Shown one piece after another: positions 6,087 through 12,052 of a stretch of 12,790 bases of DNA. Location: contig JAVVUK010000045.1 in assembly GCA_036653215.1 (NCBI GenBank), positions 1 through 12,790 on the forward strand, given 5' to 3'. Position numbers and translations under genes: made by a program. The notes beneath the pieces are model-generated. The model ran no database searches and was not told where the DNA came from. It saw only the letters and a program-made list of their open reading frames with translations. The stretch comes from JADFUS01 sp036653215 (lineage in GTDB: Bacteria > Bacteroidota > Bacteroidia > Bacteroidales > Rikenellaceae). Position 1 is the stretch's first letter; every line of letters starts with the position of its first letter.

Positions 6087-7613
6087 ATGAATAGAGAAGT
6101 TAGGGTGCGTTTTGCGCCAAGCCCAACAGGGGCGTTACATATTGGAGGGGTGAGAACAGCCCTCTATAATTACTTATTTGCACGTAAAAACGGTGGAAAG
6201 TTCATTCTTCGTATCGAAGATACAGACTCACAACGTTTTGTTGCTGGTGCTGAGGCATATATCGTTGAGGCTCTTGCGTGGTGTGGCATAGAGGTCGATG
6301 AAGGGGTCTCTGTGGGAGGTCCTCATGCCCCATATCGTCAAAGTGAACGTCGTGATATATATCTTAAATATGCTCAAGAACTTATTGAAAAGGGTTATGC
6401 CTATTATGCTTTCGACACTTCGGAGGAGTTAGATGCTGTGCGTGCCGAATATGAAAATCGTGGCGATACTTTTTCCTATAATGCTAAGATAAGAGAGACT
6501 CTAAAAACCTCTCTCACCATGCCTGCCGACGAGGTTAAACGTCGTCTTTGTGAGGAAAACCATTGGGTGGTGCGTTTTAAGATGCCTGCCGATGAAGATA
6601 TAACTATGAACGACATTGTGCGTGGTGAGGTTACGGTAAATAGCTCTACCCTTGACGATAAAGTCTTATATAAGGCTGTCGATAAGCTGCCTACATACCA
6701 CCTTGCTAACATCGTGGATGACTATCTTATGGACATCTCACACGTCATTCGTGGTGAGGAGTGGCTTCCCTCTCTTCCTCTTCATGTAATGTTATATCGT
6801 GCTTTTGGGTGGAGCGACAAGATGCCGCTCTTTGCGCATCTCCCTTTGTTGTTAAAGCCAAGTGGGAAGGGTAAGTTGAGCAAGCGTGATGGTGACAAAT
6901 TAGGGTTTCCGGTGTTTCCTCTTGAGTGGAATGCCGAAGATGGCACTATCTCTCATGGATATCGTGAAGACGGATATCTCCCTGAGGCGTTTGTAAACAT
7001 GATAGCTCTTCTTGGGTGGAATCCCGGTACCGACCAGGAGATACTCTCTATGAGTGATCTTATAAATCTATTCTCTTTAGACAAGGTCGGCAAGTCTGGT
7101 TCTCGTTTCGATCCTGAAAAGGCGAAATGGTTTAATGCCTCTTACCTAAAGCAAACGCCATCTAAGGAGCTTGCTGTTAGTTTTGAAAAGGTGTTGAAAG
7201 AGAGAGGTATAGATGCTCCGTTTGAGAAAATAACCTCTATCTGTGAGATTGTAAAAGATAGAGCTACTTTTATAAATGACTTTTGGGATCTTTCGTGTTA
7301 TTTCTTTGAAGCTCCAAAAGAATATGACCAAAAGGTAGTTGCTAAATTCTATAAAGGCGACAATATAGAACGTGTCGCAGCGGCGGCAGGTGTTCTTGAG
7401 GCTATTGAAGACTTCTCTGCTGAAAATATAAAAGAGGTGCTTCATGGGTGGATTGTTTCACATGAATATTCTATGGGGCAGGTTATGAATACTTTACGTC
7501 TTGCTATTGTGGGGACAAATGCTGGTGCTGACCTTGCAGAGATCATGTCTATCATAGGCAAACAAGACACCATAGATAGAATTAAAGCTATCGAAAGATG
7601 TATAAAAATTTAG
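6087..7613 (+). CDS. gltX: Glutamate--tRNA ligase
   Basis: 508 aa, the usual length for Bacteroidota GluRS, which charges tRNA-Glu with glutamate using ATP in the cytoplasm. It is a class I synthetase. The HIGH-type motif is HIGG (residues 18-21, in SPTGALHIGGVRTAL), and the KMSKS-type motif is KLSKR (263-267). Right after the latter comes a DGDKLGFPVFPLEW stretch that I associate with Bacteroidota GluRS. Other catalytic-domain markers are RIEDTD (42-47), YHLANIVDDYLMDISHVIRG (204-223) and ALLGWNPG. The C-terminal third is the helical anticodon-binding part. It starts 3 bp after lysO and its last 16 bp overlap the UbiD-family gene. The active site appears complete, so this should be the essential copy. 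Confidence 0.97.
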   Translation: MNREVRVRFAPSPTGALHIGGVRTALYNYLFARKNGGKFILRIEDTDSQRFVAGAEAYIVEALAWCGIEVDEGVSVGGPHAPYRQSERRDIYLKYAQELIEKGYAYYAFDTSEELDAVRAEYENRGDTFSYNAKIRETLKTSLTMPADEVKRRLCEENHWVVRFKMPADEDITMNDIVRGEVTVNSSTLDDKVLYKAVDKLPTYHLANIVDDYLMDISHVIRGEEWLPSLPLHVMLYRAFGWSDKMPLFAHLPLLLKPSGKGKLSKRDGDKLGFPVFPLEWNAEDGTISHGYREDGYLPEAFVNMIALLGWNPGTDQEILSMSDLINLFSLDKVGKSGSRFDPEKAKWFNASYLKQTPSKELAVSFEKVLKERGIDAPFEKITSICEIVKDRATFINDFWDLSCYFFEAPKEYDQKVVAKFYKGDNIERVAAAAGVLEAIEDFSAENIKEVLHGWIVSHEYSMGQVMNTLRLAIVGTNAGADLAEIMSIIGKQDTIDRIKAIERCIKI

Positions 7614-9547
7614 GTGAATATGTGTCTCTCTTAGAGGCTAAAGGAGAGCTTCTTAGGATAAAAATCCCTGTTAGCACAACCCTTGAGATCACGGAAATTA
7701 CAGATCGTTTTTCTAAGGAGGAGGGTGGTGGTAAGGCCCTTTTGTTTGAGAAAACAGATACTGATTTCCCTGTGCTCACCAATATGATGGGTTCTGATAG
7801 GCGTATAGCTATGGCTTTAGGAGTCGACGATGTAGACGAGTTTACCGTTAAGATAGACGCTCTTTTTTCCGATGCTATGTCTCCCAAGAAGTCGTTTTTC
7901 GATAAGCTCAAGATGCTACCTCTCATGGTTGAGGCATCACGGTGGCTCCCTCGACGCAAAAGCGGAGTGGGGGAGTGTCAACAAGTGGTGTGGCAAGGTG
8001 AAGAGGCTCTGCTTTCACGTTTGCCTATTCTATTTTGCTCTCCATACGATGGTGGGCGTTTTGTCACTCTTCCACTTGTCCATAGTATAGATCCCAAAAG
8101 TGGAAGTCGTAATGTGGGGATGTATCGTATGCAAGTCCTTGACGATAAGACCACTGGGATGCACTGGCATAGACATAAAACAGGCGAGCGTCATTACCGT
8201 GAATACCAAGAAATGGGAATTGGGCGTATGCCTATCTCTGTTGTGCTGGGTGGAGACCCTGCATATACATATTCTGCTACTGCGCCTCTTCCCGATAATG
8301 TAGATGAGTATCTATTAGCAGGGTTCATACGTAACAAAGCCGTTGAGCTTGTGAAGTGTATAACCAATGATATTGAGGTTCCATGTGATGCCGATTTCGT
8401 TATTGAGGGATATGTAGACACTGCGGAAGATAAAATAATGGAGGGTCCTTTTGGGGATCATACAGGCTTTTATTCTCTTGAAGACTTATATCCTATGTTT
8501 CATGTGACGTGTATCACACACCGTCGTGATGCTATCTATCCTGCTACATATGTGGGTGTTCCGCCACAGGAAGATGCCTATATCGCTAAGGCTACCGAGA
8601 AGATTTTCCTGTCTCCTATTAAAGCCATCATCCAACCCGACATTGTAGATATGTGGCTTCCACGTGAGGGTGTAGCTCATAACATAGCGATCTTTGATAT
8701 TGACAAACGTTATGTTGGTCAAGGAGCTAAGGTTGCAAATTCTATGTGGGGTGCAGGACAGATGATGCTCAATAAATTCACTGTCGTAACCTCATCTCTT
8801 GTGGGTCACCTTTCAGATCATGGGGCGTTACTTAAAGTGTTGAAAAACATAAATATAGAGAAAGATATAATCTATTCTAAAGGACCTTTAGATGTGTTAG
8901 ATCATGCGGCTTCGGTCTTGGGGTATGGTGGTAAGATGGCTATCGATGCTACCGAGAAGATGGATGGTGAGGAGAATGTAGAGCTTGCGGATGTTGTTAT
9001 TCCAGACGATCTGCAACTCACAAGTCAAGTTGTTGATGTTATGGTGCTACGTGCGTGGCGTTCTCTTTTTGTGGTGGCGAAACGTGGAGAGTTCAATTTT
9101 CGAGATGTGGCGAGGCTGCTGTTGGAGAAAAATGATATTCAAGGAGTTCAGTTCGTTGTGCTTTTCGATATGATAGCTGAGGTGGAGGATCTCATTTGGC
9201 TTATGGGTAATAATACCGATGCTGTGCGTGACACTTCTGTCGTTGATGGTGTTTTGGTTATCGATGCACGCATGAAATATGGTGGTCTCAATGGCTTTAG
9301 CCGTGAATGGCCTAATGTAGTGACTATGAATAAAGAGACTATCGAGCTTGTCGATCTCCGTTGGAATAGCTATGGGGTAGGTGAGTTATCTCTTCGCCCT
9401 CTCTTAGGTATTCTAAATTTGTACATAATGAAGGAGCACGAGTTTTATAAAAGGGCTGTGGAGCTATTAGTCTTCACCCCTAATGAATATGTCGCTATTG
9501 TCTTTATTGTGGTTCTCACGGTGACGGTCAAGTTATTACTTTTTTGA
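7598..9547 (+). CDS. ubiD: UbiD-family decarboxylase with frameshifted C-terminus
   Basis: As read, 649 aa. It belongs to the UbiD superfamily, (de)carboxylases that need prenylated FMN made by UbiX and act on aromatic or unsaturated acids, often in quinone synthesis. The prFMN/metal region GMHWHRHKTGERHY (187-200) and the catalytic acidic motif EGPFGDHTGFYS (from Glu282) are intact. Bacteroidota members are often annotated as menaquinone-pathway decarboxylases; the substrate is not shown by sequence. Up to Glu596 (9383-9385) the protein looks normal. After that the in-frame tail is foreign and ends in a membrane-like stretch (631-649), whereas the next frame from 9385 reads VISSPSLRYSKFVHNEGARV and stops at 9448-9450. 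One missing base near 9386 would restore a 617-aa protein with a family-like end. The catalytic part is unaffected. The start overlaps gltX by 16 bp. Confidence 0.88.
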   Translation: MYKNLGEYVSLLEAKGELLRIKIPVSTTLEITEITDRFSKEEGGGKALLFEKTDTDFPVLTNMMGSDRRIAMALGVDDVDEFTVKIDALFSDAMSPKKSFFDKLKMLPLMVEASRWLPRRKSGVGECQQVVWQGEEALLSRLPILFCSPYDGGRFVTLPLVHSIDPKSGSRNVGMYRMQVLDDKTTGMHWHRHKTGERHYREYQEMGIGRMPISVVLGGDPAYTYSATAPLPDNVDEYLLAGFIRNKAVELVKCITNDIEVPCDADFVIEGYVDTAEDKIMEGPFGDHTGFYSLEDLYPMFHVTCITHRRDAIYPATYVGVPPQEDAYIAKATEKIFLSPIKAIIQPDIVDMWLPREGVAHNIAIFDIDKRYVGQGAKVANSMWGAGQMMLNKFTVVTSSLVGHLSDHGALLKVLKNINIEKDIIYSKGPLDVLDHAASVLGYGGKMAIDATEKMDGEENVELADVVIPDDLQLTSQVVDVMVLRAWRSLFVVAKRGEFNFRDVARLLLEKNDIQGVQFVVLFDMIAEVEDLIWLMGNNTDAVRDTSVVDGVLVIDARMKYGGLNGFSREWPNVVTMNKETIELVDLRWNSYGVGELSLRPLLGILNLYIMKEHEFYKRAVELLVFTPNEYVAIVFIVVLTVTVKLLLF

Positions 9548-9552
9548 TATAA

Positions 9553-9590
9553 AAGAGAGTTATTAAAGCGGTTGCCTTAATAACTCTCTT
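9553..9590. terminator. Bidirectional intrinsic terminator between ubiD and trpB
   Basis: A perfect 14-bp stem, AAGAGAGTTATTAA (9553-9566) with TTAATAACTCTCTT (9577-9590), around a 10-nt loop in which GC/GC can also pair. It lies between two converging genes. It is flanked by CATATTTT on the plus side and TTTTATATC on the minus side, so it can serve both transcripts. Confidence 0.8.
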
Positions 9591-9609
9591 CTCATATTTT
9601 AAACTATCT

Positions 9610-10845
9610 TTATTCTTTTTCGTGCACCTCTTCTTCAACAAGCATGGCGTAACGTTTGAGGTACTCTTCCATGTCTTTGTCTCCACGTCCTGAGAGGTTC
9701 ACCACCACCACGTCGTCAGGTTTAAATGTAAACATATTAAGTGCTGCTAAGGCGTGAGAGGACTCTATGGCAGGGATTATACCTTCAAGGTGTGTGAGTT
9801 CAAATGCAGCATCTAAAGCCTCTGTATCTGTCGCTGCCTTGACTTCCAAACGACCCACTTGCTTCATGTGAGCAAGTAGAGGACCTACTCCAGGATAGTC
9901 CAACCCTGCTGATATGGAAAATGCCTCTCTTATGTTACCATCTTTGTCGCACATCACATAACTACGACTTCCGTGTAACACTTTCTCTACCCCTGTGAGT
10001 AAGGCGGCTGCCGACTTCCCGGTCTCCACGCCCATGCCTCCTGCTTCTACACCCACGAGATGCACCTCTGGACTTCCTATAAACTCATGAAAGGCACCTG
10101 TGGCGTTGCTGCCTCCTCCGATACACGCAAATACGTAATCTGGGTTTTCACGTCCCTCTTTCTCTTGAAGTTGTTTTTTTATCTCTTTTGAGATTATAGA
10201 TTGGAATGTAGTCACCATGTTAGGATAAGGATGAGGACCTACTGCCGAACCTAAAAGATAAAAGGTGTCTGTATGCTCAACCCAGTATGCGAGAGCCTCA
10301 TTCACAGCGTCAGATAGGGTCTTCGTGCCGCTCTCTGCTGCAATCACCTTAGCCCCTAACATACGCATACGTTGGACATTTGGAAACTGACGTTGCATAT
10401 CTAATGCACCCATGAACACTATGCAATTTAGATTCATCAAGGCACAAGCTGTTGCTGTTGCCACTCCATGTTGTCCTGCTCCTGTCTCTGCTATTATGGT
10501 CTTCTTCCCCATGTGTTTAGCGAGTAATATCTGTCCGAGAGTGTTGTTTATCTTATGAGACCCTGTGTGGTTTAGATCTTCTCTTTTTAGGTATATCTTA
10601 GCTCCATGCCTCTCACTTAGGCGTTTGGCGTAGTATAGAGGTGATGGTCTTCCGACGTAGTCACGTAGAAGGCTCTCATATTCGTTTTTAAACTCAGGGG
10701 TGTCGTGTATCTCGTTGAAGCACTTACTCAGTTCTTTTATGTTTTTCATTAAGGCATCTGGTACAAATGCACCACCGAAATTGCCATAGAAGCCATTCTC
10801 ATCGACTTCAAAATTTATATTTTTCATGTTATTATTATTTTTCAT
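9610..10845 (-). CDS. trpB: Tryptophan synthase beta chain (TrpB1 type)
   Basis: 411 aa. It makes L-tryptophan from indole and L-serine with pyridoxal phosphate, in the cytoplasm, normally in an alpha2-beta2 complex. The PLP lysine is Lys98 in NHTGSHKINN, the catalytic glutamate is Glu120 in AETGAGQHG, the phosphate loop is GGGSNA (243-248), and NLSGRGDKD lies near the C-terminus. GRPSPLYYAKRLSE and the COMM-domain region (ALDMQRQFPNVQRM) mark the TrpB1 form, which interacts with TrpA. Family members are usually near 395-400 aa. The extra residues here come mainly from a duplicated start: Met7 (10827) repeats the context of Met1 and may be the original start. No other trp gene adjoins it; downstream it meets ubiD across a shared terminator. 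A Trp-rich leader and attenuator lie upstream on the same strand, so it is probably controlled by tryptophan supply. Confidence 0.96.
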   Translation of the reverse strand: MKNNNNMKNINFEVDENGFYGNFGGAFVPDALMKNIKELSKCFNEIHDTPEFKNEYESLLRDYVGRPSPLYYAKRLSERHGAKIYLKREDLNHTGSHKINNTLGQILLAKHMGKKTIIAETGAGQHGVATATACALMNLNCIVFMGALDMQRQFPNVQRMRMLGAKVIAAESGTKTLSDAVNEALAYWVEHTDTFYLLGSAVGPHPYPNMVTTFQSIISKEIKKQLQEKEGRENPDYVFACIGGGSNATGAFHEFIGSPEVHLVGVEAGGMGVETGKSAAALLTGVEKVLHGSRSYVMCDKDGNIREAFSISAGLDYPGVGPLLAHMKQVGRLEVKAATDTEALDAAFELTHLEGIIPAIESSHALAALNMFTFKPDDVVVVNLSGRGDKDMEEYLKRYAMLVEEEVHEKE

Positions 10846-10856
10846 GTTATTATTAT
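10821..10856 (-). repeat. 18-bp tandem duplication covering the trpB start codon
   Basis: TTTTCATGTTATTATTAT occurs twice in a row (10821-10838 and 10839-10856). On the coding strand each copy supplies an ATGAAAAAT start preceded by AATAATAAC or a near-identical A-rich context. The upstream copy adds six residues (MKNNNN) in frame, so either ATG could start the protein. Confidence 0.85.
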
Positions 10857-10893
10857 GTTTTATGTTTAGGCGTTTCTTGCACTATTTTTTTTG

Positions 10894-10977
10894 TTAGTTT
10901 GTAATCTGTCGTGGCTCACGCCAGAAACGAGCTTTTGCTCTTAGGTGAGGAGCTTTTTTTGTTAGGTCTGTATTCAT
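10894..10977 (-). CDS. Possible 27-aa upstream ORF in the trpB leader
   Basis: ATG at 10977, TAA at 10894, product MNTDLTKKAPHLRAKARF then WREPRQITN. The start has a good Bacteroidota context (AAAATAAAAACAATG). It contains a single Trp codon and is strongly basic. Overlapping it are mutually exclusive short stems, GCTC/GAGC and GAGC-AAAA-GCTC, plus TGGC-GTGA-GCCA. No U-tract terminator follows on this strand, so it is not a second classical attenuator. It could tune trpB translation, or be chance; I do not recognise the peptide. Confidence 0.3.
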   Translation of the reverse strand: MNTDLTKKAPHLRAKARFWREPRQITN

Positions 10978-11064
10978 TGTTTTTATTTTATAATAGAGGA
11001 ACTATGTTTCTCGTTAAAGTTTTTTTGTGTTTCACTTTCTTTTAAGAAAGTTATTGTTTTCTGT

Positions 11065-11190
11065 TTAATAAGTGGGTGCTCATTCCTTAAATCGTAATGC
11101 TTAATAGGTGGTTGCTCATCCCTCAAATCGTAATGCTTAATAGGTGGTTGCTCATCCCTCAAATCGTAATGTTTAATAGGTGGTTGCTCA
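11065..11190. repeat. 36-bp tandem repeat, 3.5 units, upstream of trpB
   Basis: Units start at 11065, 11101, 11137 and 11173 (the last is half length), each beginning TTAATA(G/A)GTGG. Units 2 and 3 differ by one base; unit 1 differs from unit 2 at four positions. The units abut with no spacers, so this is not a CRISPR array. Read on the minus strand it gives a 12-residue period (EQPPIKHYDLRD) inside a 106-codon open frame. Three of the four differences change the amino acid, which argues against a maintained protein. It lies in the presumed trpB leader and could vary in copy number. Confidence 0.8.
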
Positions 11191-11201
11191 GCACCCTTTA
11201 C

Positions 11202-11228
11202 AAGCGTAACGCAAAAAAAGCAAGTCCT
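11202..11228. repeat. Partial copy of the repeat B end
   Basis: A 27-bp sequence beginning AAGCGTAACGC and ending GCAAGTCCT is identical to 11328-11354, 126 bp away, and again to the start of the 55-mer at 11483. It matches the end of dispersed repeat B and lies between the 36-bp repeat and copy B, suggesting partial tandem duplication of the element. Confidence 0.7.
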
Positions 11229-11239
11229 CTTCTTCCAGT

Positions 11240-11367
11240 TTTTTATATGTTTAGGGCTTAGATTTTTTAAGGCTTGGTTGTGAACTAAAAGCGGAGCGTA
11301 CATTGGTACGTGAGCATTTTATTTCATAAGCGTAACGCAAAAAAAGCAAGTCCTAAGCATATAAAAA
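11240..11367. repeat. MITE-like dispersed repeat, copy B
   Basis: About 128 bp with terminal inverted repeats: TTTTTATATGTTTAGGGCTT (11240-11259) and, reverse-complemented from 11348-11367, TTTTTATATGCTTAGGACTT (18 of 20). The inside aligns with the reverse complement of copy A through TTAGATTTTT, AAGGCTTG, CGGAGC, GTGAG, AAGCGTAACGC and AAAAAGCAA. The inner stem is CGTAC (11297-11301) with GTACG (11306-11310), and the outer stem is TGAACTAAAA (11281-11290) with TTTTATTTCA (11317-11326, one mismatch). One terminal repeat joins the T-tract of the trp attenuator. No protein is encoded. Confidence 0.7.
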
Positions 11368-11382
11368 GAGAGGCATATATAG

Positions 11383-11482
11383 NNNNNNNNNNNNNNNNNN
11401 NNNNNNNNNNNNNNNNNNNNNNNNNNNNNNNNNNNNNNNNNNNNNNNNNNNNNNNNNNNNNNNNNNNNNNNNNNNNNNNNNN
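11383..11482. other. Scaffold gap (100 N) beside repeat B
   Basis: Exactly 100 Ns. The 55 bp before it (11328-11382) and the 55 bp after it (11483-11537) are identical. This is what remains when two contigs share one assembly k-mer; if so the gap is not real and 55 bp are counted twice. A true tandem copy of the element in the gap is the alternative. Confidence 0.9.
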
Positions 11483-11517
11483 AAGCGTAACGCAAAAAAA
11501 GCAAGTCCTAAGCATAT

Positions 11518-11562
11518 AAAAAGAGAGGCATATATAGGGTTCCCCACATATATGCCTCTCTT
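11518..11562 (-). terminator. trp attenuator: intrinsic terminator of the leader transcript
   Basis: On the minus strand a perfect 15-bp stem, AAGAGAGGCATATAT (11562-11548) with ATATATGCCTCTCTT (11535-11521), encloses a 12-nt loop that can add three GGG/CCC pairs. It is followed directly by a T-run (CTCTTTTTATATG). It begins 35 nt after the stop codon of the Trp-rich leader peptide and precedes trpB on the same strand. Its distal arm can pair instead with the leader segment at 11592-11601, which would prevent termination. Confidence 0.85.
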
Positions 11563-11591
11563 ATAGTATTATAAATACAAATAATAGCAGA

Positions 11592-11619
11592 ATGCCCCTA
11601 CGACTTTTTAAGTTGTAAG
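11592..11619 (-). promoter_or_regulatory. trp leader 1:2 hairpin and competing antiterminator segment
   Basis: On the minus strand CTTACAACTT (11619-11610), just after the Trp codons, can pair with AAGTCGTAGG (11606-11597) across a 3-nt loop: nine pairs with one A-C mismatch and one G-U. The second arm overlaps AGGGGCAT (11599-11592), which imitates the proximal terminator arm. It can form eight pairs with ATGCCTCT in the distal arm (11531-11524), and GTAGGG can form six with CCCTAT (11539-11534). A ribosome stalled at the Trp codons would cover the first arm and free the second to block the terminator. Confidence 0.6.
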
Positions 11620-11657
11620 TGCCACCACCAAGATATATTTGTATAATTAAATTTCAT
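11598..11657 (-). CDS. trpL: trp leader peptide with three consecutive Trp codons
   Basis: 19 codons from the ATG at 11657 to the TAG at 11598: MKFNYTNISWWWHLQLKKS. Codons 10-12 (11630-11622) are TGG TGG TGG. Trp is the rarest amino acid, so three in a row in a tiny ORF is the hallmark of a tryptophan attenuation leader, in which ribosome stalling at uncharged tRNA-Trp senses supply. Supporting this are an upstream promoter with both elements, an A-rich start context (AATAAAAAGACAAAATG), competing hairpins immediately after the Trp codons, and an intrinsic terminator 35 nt after the stop. The target is presumably trpB, the next gene on this strand. The peptide itself needs no function. The ORF is too short for standard gene calling. 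Confidence 0.85.
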   Translation of the reverse strand: MKFNYTNISWWWHLQLKKS

Positions 11658-11677
11658 TTTGTCTTTTTATTATGGTG

Positions 11678-11709
11678 CAAATCTAAATAACTTTTTCTAA
11701 GAAACCAAA
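11678..11709 (-). promoter_or_regulatory. Promoter of the trp leader (both Bacteroidota elements)
   Basis: On the minus strand TTTG (11709-11706), a 20-nt spacer, then TAGATTTG (11685-11678) match the Bacteroidota -33/-7 promoter TTTG-N19-21-TAnnTTTG exactly. An A/T-rich tract (TATATAAAAAAAAGC) lies upstream. Transcription would begin about 11671, some 14 nt before the leader ATG. This is the best promoter in the window, and no other TAnnTTTG match was found between it and trpB on this strand. Confidence 0.8.
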
Positions 11710-11808
11710 TTTTAACAGCTTTTTTTTATATAGAATTACATTTTATATAAAAATAGGCTTGTGGATGGTCACATATATGGCATAGGGCATTTGTCGGGTG
11801 CGTATATG

Positions 11809-11870
11809 ACACTTGTATAAATAAAATAGAGAGAAGCATTTGCTTCTCTCTATCTTATTTATACAAGTGT
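11809..11870. terminator. 62-bp near-perfect inverted repeat, likely bidirectional terminator
   Basis: Two 30-nt arms (11809-11838 and 11841-11870) match with a single mismatch around a 2-nt loop. The inner 13 bp (ATAGAGAGAAGCA/TGCTTCTCTCTAT) followed by TTTTATTTAT on the minus strand is a normal intrinsic terminator for the 48-aa gene, whose stop is 4 nt away. The extra pairing out to ACACTTGT/ACAAGTGT is longer than a terminator needs. Confidence 0.8.
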
Positions 11871-11874
11871 TCCT

Positions 11875-12021
11875 TTAAATAGATCCTTCTGGAGTTAAGT
11901 CTCCAGCAGATCCACCACCACCTGGAGCTGGAGGTATAATAACACCACCTGAAGCTGCTATGCCTGCTTCAACAGCGATTTCTACAATTTCTAATGTCGG
12001 ATTTAAATACATCTTTTTCAT
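11875..12021 (-). CDS. Small 48-aa peptide with a central Gly-Gly and Gly/Pro-rich tail
   Basis: ATG at 12021, TAA at 11875. The product begins MKKMYLNPTLEIVEIAVEAG and continues IAASGGVIIPPAPGGGGS, then AGDLTPEGSI. It resembles a class of short Bacteroidota proteins with an MKK-x-Y-x-x-P-x-x-E-V/I start that occur near surface proteins and have no known role. The sequence up to IAASGG looks like a double-glycine leader (hydrophobic/acidic helix, then GG), and the rest (VIIPPAPGGGG...) is low-complexity. It lies 31 bp downstream of the partial surface-type gene and 4 nt before a strong terminator, so the two form one transcript. An alternative start is Met4. Secretion through a GG-peptidase transporter is inference. 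Confidence 0.7.
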   Translation of the reverse strand: MKKMYLNPTLEIVEIAVEAGIAASGGVIIPPAPGGGGSAGDLTPEGSI

Positions 12022-12052
12022 ATATTAAGTGTTTTATTGATTTATTTTTTAA

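Noticed and set aside
9451..9547. Membrane anchor on the UbiD-family protein
   Set aside because: The hydrophobic tail lies entirely after the apparent frameshift and the other frame gives a family-like ending, so the tail is better explained as out-of-frame translation.
10937..10960. Plus-strand terminator GCTCTT-AGGTG-AGGAGC followed by seven T
   Set aside because: The shape fits, but it is antisense to trpB with no plus-strand gene ending nearby; the stem is short with a G-U pair. Probably part of the leader's own structure or chance.
11034..11051. Hairpin ACTTTCTT-TT-AAGAAAGT
   Set aside because: A short A/T-rich stem with a 2-nt loop, in a low-complexity area; not enough to claim a function.
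11065..11190. CRISPR array
   Set aside because: Units of 36 bp follow each other without spacers, are not palindromic, and no cas gene is near.
10983..11303. 106-codon minus-strand open frame with EQPPIKHYDLRD repeats
   Set aside because: It starts inside repeat B, runs through a fragment of that repeat and the 36-bp array, and unit differences are mostly amino-acid changing. No domain or secretion signal is seen. It is explained by repeats whose length is a multiple of three.
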